Below are positions 18,008-25,602 of a stretch of 32,149 nucleotides of DNA, piece after piece. The stretch is from JAWUWD01 sp034112085 (GTDB taxonomy: Bacteria > Bacteroidota > Bacteroidia > Cytophagales > Cyclobacteriaceae), in NCBI GenBank assembly GCA_034112085.1, contig JAWUWD010000090.1, positions 1 to 32,149 on the forward strand, in the 5' to 3' direction. The position numbers and the translations under genes were made by a program. The notes beneath the pieces were generated by a model. It saw nothing but the letters and a program-made list of their open reading frames with translations. It was not told the DNA's origin and searched no databases. Each line of letters starts with the position of its first letter. Position 1 is the first letter of the stretch.

Positions 18008-19255
18008 TCATTTAGACTTCTTCTTCTTTTTCTTCTTTTTGAATTGTTCTTTTTCTTCTTTAGCCTCTTTGATCAGTGTCTTCCAATCGTCTTTGCTTTC
18101 TTCGGTGAAGTCTATTACTTCTTGGTATTCACCCTTAGTGATCTCCATTCTTCTGATTGGTTTGCCTAAGTTAGCTTCAATTGTTTCAAGCACTTCTTTT
18201 TCCTCTGTACTGCAGAATGAAACGGCTTGCCCCTTCTGATTGCCACGACCTGTTCTACCCACTCTATGCACATAACCTTCTGTACTTTCAGGAAGGTCAT
18301 AATTTACGACATATTCGACATTCTGTATGTCAATACCTCTCGCACTGACATCAGTGGCGATAAGTGTTTTTAAGAACCCACTTCTAAAGCTTCTCATCAC
18401 ACCTTCACGTTCTTCTTGTAGTTTGTCACTATGAATCGTGTCAGATGTGATATCTACTCTTTCAAGAGCTTTTTTTACGCGCTCAGCACGCACTTTCGTT
18501 CTTACAAAGACTAAGATTTTCTTCTCTTCATTGGTCTTTATTAAGTTCTCTAAAAAGAAACGCTTATCATCCATCTCTACATAAGCAACAGCATGCTCGA
18601 TATTCTTGGCTACAGGATCTTTAGGAGAAATTTGTATCCTGATGGCATTCGTCACTAGTGAATAACCTAGTTTCTTAATATCCTCATTGATAGTTGAAGA
18701 GAAGAAAAGTGTTTGACGTTTTTTTGGTAAATGTCTCATCAAGTCACGGATATCCTTAATGAAACCTAAGTCGAGCATGTGATCAGCCTCATCTAGTACT
18801 AATATTTCTACACGACTTAGAAGTAGAGATCCTTGACTTACTAAGTCAAACATTCTCCCAGGCGTAGCAATGAGAATGTCAACTCCTTTATCCAGTTGCT
18901 TTATTTGAGGAGCTTGATCAACCCCTCCATGGATACAGAATGTGGTAATTTTGGTATTCTTTCCAAGAGTCTTAAACACTTGTTCGATTTGCAATGCTAA
19001 TTCATGAGTTGGAGCCATGATCAAACATTTGATGCCATCAGGACGATGGCTGATTTTGCGTTCTTGTAAAATATGAAGGATAGGGATAGCAAAAGCTGCA
19101 GTCTTCCCTGTACCCGTTTGTGCAATCGCTAACACATCTTCTCCTTTGAGAATCGGGGGGATGGATTTGAACTGAATATCAGTTGGTTTTTTGTAGCCCA
19201 GTTTATTGATACTGGTTTTTATTCCTTGGGCAATGCGGTATTCGTCAAACTTCAT
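18008..19255 (-). CDS. DEAD-box ATP-dependent RNA helicase (RhlE-like)
   Basis: A 415-residue helicase. The Q motif (KKPTDIQFKSIP) precedes motif I AQTGTGKT (46-53). Motif Ia (APTHELALQ), motif Ib (TPGR), motif II DEAD at 155-158, motif III SST in FFSSTINED (usually SAT), motif IV (ILVFVRTK), motif V (ATDVSARGIDI) and motif VI HRVGRTGR follow. The tail ends in a run of eight lysines, likely nucleic-acid binding. DEAD-box proteins of this length unwind short RNA duplexes, often in ribosome assembly or cold adaptation. The likely promoter box lies only five bases before the ATG, suggesting a very short or absent 5' leader. Confidence 0.95.
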   Translation of the reverse strand: MKFDEYRIAQGIKTSINKLGYKKPTDIQFKSIPPILKGEDVLAIAQTGTGKTAAFAIPILHILQERKISHRPDGIKCLIMAPTHELALQIEQVFKTLGKNTKITTFCIHGGVDQAPQIKQLDKGVDILIATPGRMFDLVSQGSLLLSRVEILVLDEADHMLDLGFIKDIRDLMRHLPKKRQTLFFSSTINEDIKKLGYSLVTNAIRIQISPKDPVAKNIEHAVAYVEMDDKRFFLENLIKTNEEKKILVFVRTKVRAERVKKALERVDITSDTIHSDKLQEEREGVMRSFRSGFLKTLIATDVSARGIDIQNVEYVVNYDLPESTEGYVHRVGRTGRGNQKGQAVSFCSTEEKEVLETIEANLGKPIRRMEITKGEYQEVIDFTEESKDDWKTLIKEAKEEKEQFKKKKKKKKSK

Positions 19256-19259
19256 GCTG

Positions 19260-19267
19260 CAAAGTTA
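19260..19267 (-). promoter_or_regulatory. Candidate -7 promoter box for the DEAD-box helicase
   Basis: Read on the minus strand the sequence is TAACTTTGCAGCATG. TAACTTTG fits TAnnTTTG exactly, and the helicase ATG begins five bases later. A start of transcription about seven bases downstream would fall at or next to the ATG, giving an almost leaderless mRNA. No clear TTG -33 box is seen. Confidence 0.45.
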
Positions 19268-19339
19268 GGAATGTATTGGTAGAAGATGGCATGTTAACCT
19301 TAGTTCGATTAATAATTGAGAGAATACAGCACCTTAAAC

Positions 19340-19386
19340 ATCACTTCAAAGTCATCTTTTCACAAAGAAGATGACTTTGAAGTGAT
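19340..19386. repeat. Perfect 19-base inverted repeat (hairpin)
   Basis: ATCACTTCAAAGTCATCTT (19340-19358) is perfectly complementary to AAGATGACTTTGAAGTGAT (19368-19386), with a nine-base spacer. It lies 66 bases past the stop of the minus-strand BNR gene and upstream of the helicase promoter. It has no T-run on either side, so it may be a non-canonical terminator or an RNA-stabilising or mobile palindrome. Confidence 0.8.
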
Positions 19387-19451
19387 ATTGTCAATAGATA
19401 AATGAGTTGCTCATGTTAAGGTTTGAATGGTGTTTCTAATCAAGTACAATA

Positions 19452-22400
19452 TTAGTTCATTTTTAATGCGCCAATTCCGTTTGCCCAAAGTAGTTTATTA
19501 TAATCCGGGATATCGGTATTCATTAATTCCTCAGAACTAGTTCTTAATAATCCCCATTGTTTATCAAGTTCTTCCAATCTGTGTTTTGATGCTTGATTAA
19601 CTTGGGGGATTGAGTTATCATTTTGATTGATCAGGAAAATGTATTCTGCTGTGAATTTATTCGGGAAATTCTCCACATCATCATAGGCTTTGGATTTACG
19701 TTGTACCATGTCCTCATCCCATGTTTTTAGTTTTTCAACTAGTATGTCACCAGTTGTCTTTACATTATCGTATTTTTCTTCGTTGGGCAAATCTTTTAAT
19801 ATTGATGCTATCTGAGTTTGCACTATTTTTAATCTATTCACTCTGTTGTGCATTTCAGTAAGATTAGCTTCCAGTTTGGACATAAATTGATGCGTTTCTT
19901 CATAATCTTCGGAAGTAGTAGAATACAAGGGATTGGCCAATATGTTGAATGATGTATTAGAAGATTTAGTGCCCTGAGAAATTGTAGCTTGATATTTTCC
20001 AGGCATAGCCTTATGGCCTCTATAATTCCCTTCTATATAGGCAGTAGGAATTCCAGGCATACTCTTATGTTTCATATTCCAAACAAATCGGTTGAGTCCT
20101 TTCTTGTTGGAAAGTAAGGGTTCTGCCGATGGCCCTCCTGGGTATTTTTTGAAATTGGGAGCGCTTATTGAGCTAAATGTTCTCACCACATTTCCATTAT
20201 TATCCTTAATCTCTAATGTTAACTCTTCATCTTTTGAAGCGGATGCTAAGTAATAGTACATTACAATTCCGTTGGCAGGGTTGACTCCGTATGAATCATC
20301 CATGCCATTGAACTTGTTAGAATTCCCATTCAATTGACTTCCCCAATTCCCCGTAATGGCGTCCTCAGGTTGGAATAAATTGAAGTCCTTTACATTCTCA
20401 TCAAACTGTCTAATTAGACCTAAATCATCTAGCACCCAGAAAGAACGTCCCATAGTAGCTATGGACATATCGTCATGACTGATTTTTAAATCCGTTATTG
20501 GCGTAACTGGTAAGTTGAGTTGAAATGCTTGCCATTTTTTACCACCATTCCACGAGATATACATACCCAATTCAGTTCCAGCAAAGAGCAAGTCTTTTCG
20601 TTTGGTATCTTCTCGTATAACTCTTGTATGAGCTCCGGAATGTATTCCAGCACTGATGTTTGTCCAGGACTTGCCATAGTTTATCGTTTTGTATATAGCT
20701 GGCGTATAGTTGTTGAACTTATAACGTGTAGTAGCTATGTATGCTGTAGCCATGTCATGGGGCGAAACATCAATAGAATTAATCAAGGTCTCTGGGAGAC
20801 CTTTTGGAGTTACAATAGCCCAATTTTTTCCGCCATCTTTTGTCAGCTGTAATACACCATCGTCCGTTGCTGTCCAAATAACATCCTTCTCATGCGGTGA
20901 TTCTAAAACATAGGCTAATGTTCCATAGTTCTCAGCGCCTACAGCCTCGTTGGTATAAGGGCCTCCACCTTTTCCTTGTTTTTCTTTTTCATTGTTAGAT
21001 AAGTCAGGGGAGACTTCCTCCCAACTCAATCCCTTATCTCTTGTTCGTAACAGTAATTGAGCACCATGATAGTATGTGTCAGGTTCGTGTTGTGATTTGA
21101 TAATAGGCGCATTCCAGTTGTAGCGATATTTCATATCTTTTCCATCACGTCCCAAATATTGGATTGGTGCAGCCATGATCTGTGTACTCGCATTTGCTTT
21201 GGTATCTAAAATTTCAATAGTACCCAGATAGCTACCACCAAGTACATATCGAGGATTATCAGGATCAAAAGCCAAGAAAGCACTTTCGCCTCCAGCCGAA
21301 GCGGACCAATTGTGTTCGTCAATTCCACCACTATTTAAAGCTATACTGGCAATTTTTACCGAAGAGTTATCCTGCTGCCCTCCGTAAAGGTTATAGGGGA
21401 ATAAATTGTCGGTGTTGACTCTGTAGAATTGAGCAGTTGCCATTCTATTTTGTAAGGACCAATTTTTGGCATAGTCGTAAGAAACTGCTGCTCCACCATC
21501 ATTAGCAATAACCATATTTTTTCCGTTATTGGGGTTTATCCATAGGTCATGGTAATCGCCATGGGTACCTGTTATTGTACTCCAATTTTTCCCTCCATCT
21601 ATTGAACGTTGTGCACTTGCATTCAAAACATATACTGTCTCTTCATCAGTAGGATCGATAAATAATTCGATGTAGTACCATGCCCTTTGAATGAGGCTGT
21701 GATCTGAAGTAATTCTTGACCAGTCGTCTCCGGCATTATTGGACACAAATAATCCACCTAACTCCTTATCAGAATCACTTTCTATCAACGCATAGACTTT
21801 ATCAGAATTTGATCGACTCACAGCAATCGCCATCTTACCTTTTTCCTTAGGTAGACCATTATGAATTTTGTTCCATGTCTCACCTCCATCAGTGGTTTTG
21901 TAAAGTCCGCTACCTGCTCCTCCACTAATCACTTTCCACGGTAAACGCTGATGTTCCCACATGGCGGCATACATGACCAATGGGTTGTTGATATCCATTG
22001 ATAATTCTGAGCAACCCGTAAGATTATTTACATAAAGCACCTTATTCCATGTGATGCCACCATCTTTAGATTTGAAAATTCCTCGATCTTCATTTGGCCC
22101 ATGAAGCGCACCTTGTGCCGCAACAAATAGCATATTCGGATTCTTTGGATGAATTACAATTCTTGATATATGTTGAGTGGCTTTGAGCCCTATTTGGTTC
22201 CAGGTTTTACCCGCATCAGTGGATTTGTAAACACCATCTCCGTATGAGGTCATTACTCCCCTTGGAGCATGCTCGCCCATGCCGACATATACTACATTGG
22301 GATCACTTTCAGATACTGCAATTGCTCCGACAGAACTCGTTTTGAAAAATCCATCAGAAATATTCTCCCAAAGTTGGCCACCATTATTGGTCTTCCATAA

Positions 22401-22589
22401 TCCACCTCCTGTATTCCCCATGTAGTAGGTCATTGGATCACCTACGACTCCTGATGCAGCTACAGATCTCCCACCTCTGAAAGGACCAATATTTCGATAT
22501 TTGACAGATTTGAACACACTATCTAGTGATTGCCCAAAGGATGAACTAATGATAAAGGTTAATATGATGAGGAGGATACTTCTTTTCAT
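19452..22589 (-). CDS. Exported BNR/sortilin (VPS10)-like beta-propeller protein
   Basis: A 1045-residue protein with a signal peptide (MKRSILLIILTFIISSSFGQ). About ten Asp-box (BNR) motifs S-x-D-x-G-x-x-W are visible (KSTDAGKTWNQ, KSKDGGITWNK, KTTDGGETWNK, RSIDGGKNWST, RTRDKGLSWEE, LTKDGGKNWAI, KTINYGKSWTN). They cover about residues 60-730 and imply one or two beta-propellers. A beta-sandwich-like segment follows at about 740-890, then a helical C-terminus (HQFMSKLEANLTEMHNRVN). Homologues in Bacteroidota are often labelled glycosyl hydrolase or sortilin-like, but Asp boxes are structural and no sialidase catalytic set is evident, so enzyme activity is not claimed. It lacks a T9SS tail. Periplasmic or outer-membrane-associated location is inferred. 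Confidence 0.88.
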   Translation of the reverse strand: MKRSILLIILTFIISSSFGQSLDSVFKSVKYRNIGPFRGGRSVAASGVVGDPMTYYMGNTGGGLWKTNNGGQLWENISDGFFKTSSVGAIAVSESDPNVVYVGMGEHAPRGVMTSYGDGVYKSTDAGKTWNQIGLKATQHISRIVIHPKNPNMLFVAAQGALHGPNEDRGIFKSKDGGITWNKVLYVNNLTGCSELSMDINNPLVMYAAMWEHQRLPWKVISGGAGSGLYKTTDGGETWNKIHNGLPKEKGKMAIAVSRSNSDKVYALIESDSDKELGGLFVSNNAGDDWSRITSDHSLIQRAWYYIELFIDPTDEETVYVLNASAQRSIDGGKNWSTITGTHGDYHDLWINPNNGKNMVIANDGGAAVSYDYAKNWSLQNRMATAQFYRVNTDNLFPYNLYGGQQDNSSVKIASIALNSGGIDEHNWSASAGGESAFLAFDPDNPRYVLGGSYLGTIEILDTKANASTQIMAAPIQYLGRDGKDMKYRYNWNAPIIKSQHEPDTYYHGAQLLLRTRDKGLSWEEVSPDLSNNEKEKQGKGGGPYTNEAVGAENYGTLAYVLESPHEKDVIWTATDDGVLQLTKDGGKNWAIVTPKGLPETLINSIDVSPHDMATAYIATTRYKFNNYTPAIYKTINYGKSWTNISAGIHSGAHTRVIREDTKRKDLLFAGTELGMYISWNGGKKWQAFQLNLPVTPITDLKISHDDMSIATMGRSFWVLDDLGLIRQFDENVKDFNLFQPEDAITGNWGSQLNGNSNKFNGMDDSYGVNPANGIVMYYYLASASKDEELTLEIKDNNGNVVRTFSSISAPNFKKYPGGPSAEPLLSNKKGLNRFVWNMKHKSMPGIPTAYIEGNYRGHKAMPGKYQATISQGTKSSNTSFNILANPLYSTTSEDYEETHQFMSKLEANLTEMHNRVNRLKIVQTQIASILKDLPNEEKYDNVKTTGDILVEKLKTWDEDMVQRKSKAYDDVENFPNKFTAEYIFLINQNDNSIPQVNQASKHRLEELDKQWGLLRTSSEELMNTDIPDYNKLLWANGIGALKMN

Positions 22590-22743
22590 AGTCGAGTATT
22601 TAGTTCTGGTTGTGAATGAATGGTTTTAGGGAAAATTCCTAGAGTTTAATATAATGTATAACCGCAAGAAAATCATGGTCAATGAAGGTTTATTCTGTTC
22701 TAATCAATCGAATCTATTGTGTTCAGATGGTTTATTTAACAAC

Positions 22744-22773
22744 TAGGAATAGATCTCAGATCTAAGTAGGAAT
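22744..22773. repeat. 15-base dyad flanked by direct repeats
   Basis: TAGATCT-C-AGATCTA (22750-22764) is a perfect dyad around one base. The heptamer TAGGAAT occurs on each side (22744-22750 and 22767-22773), 23 bases apart, about two helical turns. It lies about 155 bases upstream of the minus-strand BNR gene and could be an operator, with no direct evidence. Confidence 0.35.
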
Positions 22774-22953
22774 CTACCCTATAGAAGAGTACTTAATTTT
22801 GTCGCTGACGATCATAAACTGATTAACTTTAAATATCCAATATTTCCTAATCGAAAAAACTGAACCTTATTTCTCCCTTCTAGGCGAGCACTACCCAGAA
22901 ATCATCATCACGATTGTCAATTCGTTTGCCTTTTATTCTATTAGAATAATATG

Positions 22954-23037
22954 TTAATTCTCTTTTTTTAATACTGCGCTTATTTTTTGGCCTAGATCAG
23001 ACACAAGACTGATGATGTTTTTGTTATTATTCACCAT
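22954..23037 (-). CDS. Putative 27-residue amphipathic peptide with strong Shine-Dalgarno
   Basis: A 27-codon ORF from ATG 23037 to TAA 22954. It is preceded by AAAGGAGAGTACT directly before the ATG: a seven-base perfect complement to the 16S anti-SD, with six bases between GGAG and the ATG. Such strong SD sites are uncommon in Bacteroidota, which supports real translation. The peptide begins MVNNNKNIISLVSDLG and ends with a basic KK-E-N tail. Hydrophobic residues at 8, 9, 11, 12, 15, 19, 22 and 23 would line one face of a helix. No family is recognised. It might be a secreted or membrane-active peptide, a regulatory leader or a chance ORF. Confidence 0.45.
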   Translation of the reverse strand: MVNNNKNIISLVSDLGQKISAVLKKEN

Positions 23038-23041
23038 AGTA

Positions 23042-23050
23042 CTCTCCTTT
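23042..23050 (-). promoter_or_regulatory. Perfect Shine-Dalgarno of the 27-codon ORF
   Basis: On the minus strand the bases read AAAGGAGAG, ending four bases before the ATG at 23037. Most genes in this window have no recognisable SD, so this one stands out. Confidence 0.6.
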
Positions 23051-23161
23051 ATTAGGAAGTTTAATTTGGCTATCAAATACTTTATAAGAAGTGATCTTCC
23101 TTTGTTGATATATTTCTATTCCGGAATAATAAATGAAGAAAGTTGTTTTGTCTTAAATATG

Positions 23162-23199
23162 AAAAGGTCAGACTAACTTCGGTTAATCTGACCTTTTTT
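23162..23199. terminator. UUCG-loop intrinsic terminator
   Basis: AAAAGGTCAGA (23162-23172) pairs with TCTGACCTTTT (23187-23197). After one C/A mismatch, TAAC pairs with GTTA around a TTCG tetraloop closed by C-G. There is a run of six T on the plus strand and four on the minus strand. It lies 15 bases after the stop of the minus-strand Hpt-like gene, so it is most likely that gene's terminator and can act in both directions. Confidence 0.85.
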
Positions 23200-23213
23200 G
23201 TTAATCTCAAAAA

Positions 23214-23585
23214 TTAATTCTCTAGATAATATTCAATATCACTGATCATATTCCTAGACATCACTTTCATATTAGCGATTTCGTTTCCCAATTCTGATGA
23301 ATACTCTTCTCGCTCAACTAGATCACTCAACTTTATGATCGATTTTTTAAGTATATCTGTGGCAACATGTTGATATGCCGACTGTATAAATAGCACTGTA
23401 TCTTTGAGTTCAGCCCATCGGGATTCTTTATAGAATCTCTCTAAATCTGGCGCTTTTTGATGTGCAGTAACTATTAGGCCATGCATTACCTGCTCCATAA
23501 CATCAGTATTGTTAGAAAATATTTTTTTTAACTTCTTGTAATCTATAACTCTTTCCTGCCCTTGTACGTCTACCATCTTCTTCAT
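23214..23585 (-). CDS. Degenerate Hpt-like helical protein
   Basis: A 123-residue, all-helical soluble protein without signal peptide. Residues 45-90 fit the histidine-phosphotransfer (Hpt) pattern: DLERFYKESRWAELKDTV matches the helix that precedes the active site, and VLFIQSAYQHVATDIL matches A-H-x-L-K-G-S-x-x-x-x-G-A. The phosphorylatable His is replaced by Leu65 and the following Lys by Gln68, so it probably cannot take part in phosphotransfer. It may instead bind a kinase or receiver domain as an inhibitor or scaffold; this is inferred from remote similarity. The start could be M1 or M4. A TTTG-20-TATTTATT arrangement upstream on the minus strand is a weak promoter candidate. It is followed by a strong terminator, so it is a single-gene unit. 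Confidence 0.65.
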   Translation of the reverse strand: MKKMVDVQGQERVIDYKKLKKIFSNNTDVMEQVMHGLIVTAHQKAPDLERFYKESRWAELKDTVLFIQSAYQHVATDILKKSIIKLSDLVEREEYSSELGNEIANMKVMSRNMISDIEYYLEN

Positions 23586-23676
23586 AGTTCAATAAATAAA
23601 TAAGATGTTGCATGCATTGTGCCAAACGGGAAAGGGGCTCATGTTGTGTCAGAGGGTGTATGTGATTTCGAACATG

Positions 23677-23689
23677 TCTCGAATCGAGA
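23677..23689. repeat. Small palindrome upstream of the Hpt-like gene
   Basis: TCTCGA-A-TCGAGA is a perfect dyad with a one-base centre, about 95 bases upstream of the minus-strand Hpt-like gene. It could be an operator; no other support. Confidence 0.25.
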
Positions 23690-23720
23690 ATTTATTCGCC
23701 AATTAAAGATTATAGCACAC

Positions 23721-23751
23721 AAAAAAAGCGGTCATAATTTATGACCGCTTT
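23721..23751 (-). terminator. Intrinsic terminator of pruA
   Basis: On the minus strand AAAGCGGTCATA (23751-23740) pairs with TATGACCGCTTT (23736-23725) around a three-base loop and runs into seven T. It lies 21 bases downstream of the pruA stop. Confidence 0.92.
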
Positions 23752-23772
23752 AGAATTATCTGGCTAAACTAA

Positions 23773-25404
23773 TCAGTCAGCTTGTAAGTAAGAATATTTG
23801 TAATCTGTTGCCGGGACAAATGTTTCTTTAATCGTTCTTGGAGAAACCCATCTTAATAGATTGATAAATGATCCAGCTTTATCGTTTGTACCAGATCCTC
23901 TAGCTCCTCCGAAAGGCTGCTGGCCAACGACAGCGCCAGTTGGCTTATCATTGATGTAGAAATTCCCAGCTGCATTTTCCAATTTCTTAGCAGCAAAGTT
24001 GGCTGCATATCTATCCTGTGAGAAGATAGCTCCTGTCAATGCATATTCTGAAGTGCTATCTACTAAATCCAAGACTTCTTCGAATTTGTCTGCTTCATAA
24101 ACGTAGATTGTCATTACTGGCCCAAAGATCTCTTCACAAAGAGTTTTGAATTTAGGGTTGGTGGTTTTGACAACTGTGGGCTCTATGAAATAACCTTTTG
24201 ACTTGTCATAGTTTCCGCCAACGATGATCTCAGCATCGTCTTGAGATTTGATATAATCAATGTATCCAGCGATCTTATCAAAAGATCGTTCATCGATTAC
24301 TGCATTGATGAAGTTTGTAAAATCTTCAGGATCTCCCATTTTGAAAGATGAAACATCTTCCTTTACATATTGCAAGACTTCATCTGCAATATTAGAAGGA
24401 AGATAAGCTCTTGATGCTGCAGAACACTTTTGCCCTTGGAATTCGAAAGCACCCCTAGAAATACTAGTGGACACTTCTTTAGCATTAGAAGACTTGTGAG
24501 CAACTATAAAGTCTTTTCCTCCTGTCTCACCTACAATTCTTGGGTAGGTTCTATAATTAGCGATGTTGTCACCGATTTCTTTCCAAAGATGTCTAAATAC
24601 TGCTGTAGAGCCAGTAAAGTGAAGCCCTGTAAAATCTCTGTGTTTGAAGATAACTTCTCCAGCATCAGGTCCCTCGACAGTTACCATATTGATTACGCCA
24701 TCAGGAAGACCAGCTTCTTTGAATAGCTCCATGATCACTTGAGCAGAATATACCTGAGTATCAGCTGGTTTCCATATAACCACATTACCCATAAGGGCAG
24801 CAGCGGCAGGAAGATTAGCAGCGATAGATGTAAAATTGAATGGAGTAATTGCAAAAACGAACCCTTCTAATGGGCGGTATTCTAATCTGTTCCACATGCC
24901 TTCGTTAGACTCTGGCTGTTGCTCGTAGATGTCTACCATGTACTGTACATTGAACTTCAAGAAGTCAATAAGCTCACAAGCAGCATCTATTTCTGCTTGC
25001 ATAGCATTTTTAGATTGTGCCAGCATAGTAGCTGCATTCATTTTCGCTCTGAATGGCCCAGCTAATAACTCAGCAGCTTTTAGAAATATAGAAGCTCTGT
25101 GTTCCCATGGAAGATCTGCCCATGCTTGTTTTGCCTCCAGTGCAGCATCAATCGCCTGATTTACATGCGATTTGTTACCATAATTGAAATAACCTAATGT
25201 ATGCTTGTGGTCATGTGGAACTGACATTCTTTGTTTATTATCAGTACGAACTTCTTCGCCACCAATATACATTGGAACATCTATTTCTTTGGACTTTAGC
25301 TCATGATACATGGCTTGCAACTCAGCTCTTTCAGGTGATCCAGGTGCATAAGCTAGTATAGGCTCATTTTCTGGAATCGGAACATTATATACTCCCTTTG
25401 ACAT
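23773..25404 (-). CDS. pruA: L-glutamate gamma-semialdehyde (1-pyrroline-5-carboxylate) dehydrogenase
   Basis: A 543-residue aldehyde dehydrogenase of the group 1 P5C dehydrogenase type, which oxidises glutamate semialdehyde to glutamate with NAD, the second step of proline breakdown. Visible motifs are the cofactor-binding ITPFNFTSIAAN, VIWKPADTQVYSA, LHFTGSTAVFRH, VGETGGKDFIVAH with the catalytic Glu, and FEFQGQKCSAASRAY with catalytic Cys327. The C-terminal motif QPFGGARGSGTNDKAG is also present. Length equals that of the mitochondrial and Bacteroidota stand-alone enzymes, not the PutA fusion. It is a single-gene unit with a good promoter box and a clear terminator. No proline dehydrogenase gene lies beside it in the window. 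Confidence 0.97.
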   Translation of the reverse strand: MSKGVYNVPIPENEPILAYAPGSPERAELQAMYHELKSKEIDVPMYIGGEEVRTDNKQRMSVPHDHKHTLGYFNYGNKSHVNQAIDAALEAKQAWADLPWEHRASIFLKAAELLAGPFRAKMNAATMLAQSKNAMQAEIDAACELIDFLKFNVQYMVDIYEQQPESNEGMWNRLEYRPLEGFVFAITPFNFTSIAANLPAAAALMGNVVIWKPADTQVYSAQVIMELFKEAGLPDGVINMVTVEGPDAGEVIFKHRDFTGLHFTGSTAVFRHLWKEIGDNIANYRTYPRIVGETGGKDFIVAHKSSNAKEVSTSISRGAFEFQGQKCSAASRAYLPSNIADEVLQYVKEDVSSFKMGDPEDFTNFINAVIDERSFDKIAGYIDYIKSQDDAEIIVGGNYDKSKGYFIEPTVVKTTNPKFKTLCEEIFGPVMTIYVYEADKFEEVLDLVDSTSEYALTGAIFSQDRYAANFAAKKLENAAGNFYINDKPTGAVVGQQPFGGARGSGTNDKAGSFINLLRWVSPRTIKETFVPATDYKYSYLQAD

Positions 25405-25446
25405 GACTATTTATTTAGTTTATTAATTGAAATAATATTTAGCGTG

Positions 25447-25454
25447 CAAAGGTA
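25447..25454 (-). promoter_or_regulatory. Candidate -7 promoter box for pruA
   Basis: Read on the minus strand the sequence is TTACCTTTGCACGC, an exact TAnnTTTG box, 42 bases before the pruA ATG. A weak T-rich -33 region lies upstream. Confidence 0.55.
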
Positions 25455-25526
25455 ATAATTCCTCTTAATAAAAGTGCTTCTCAGAAATGCTTATCATAGG
25501 AAACGTAGGATAAATATTGTATTCAG

Positions 25527-25586
25527 TGCATAGACCTAAGTGCCATTCTGAATTTTTTTTAGAATGGCTTAATTTAGGTGAATGCA
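25527..25586. repeat. Long three-segment imperfect inverted repeat, probable terminator of arsR-yjjG
   Basis: Three nested arms pair: TGCAT/ATGCA (outer), ACCTAA/TTAGGT (middle) and GCCATTCT/AGAATGGC (inner, 25542-25549 with 25561-25568). The loop contains eight T on the plus strand. It lies just downstream of the minus-strand yjjG stop and upstream of the pruA promoter. It could serve as a terminator or be a degenerate palindromic element. Confidence 0.55.
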
Positions 25587-25602
25587 GTGTCAGTATTACT
25601 AA

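Larger units (their letters stand above)
22590..23213. other. 624-base gene-poor intergenic region
   Basis: Between the BNR gene and the Hpt-like gene. It holds a dyad flanked by direct repeats (22744-22773), one well-supported tiny ORF on the minus strand (22954-23037) and a terminator hairpin (23162-23199). No tRNA or known riboswitch was recognised. Confidence 0.6.

Noticed and set aside
17934..18239. 101-residue plus-strand frame with a Phe run
   Set aside because: The Phe run is the antisense of the helicase poly-Lys tail.
19452..22589. Sialidase activity of the BNR protein
   Set aside because: Asp boxes are structural and no sialidase catalytic Arg/Tyr/Glu set is evident.
22653..22746. 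30-codon plus-strand frame starting ATGTATAACCGC
   Set aside because: No SD, no recognised sequence, consistent with chance.
23014..23176. Plus-strand hydrophobic frame of about 53 codons, antisense to the 27-codon ORF
   Set aside because: No SD or promoter, composition follows from T-rich DNA, and it ends inside a terminator hairpin.
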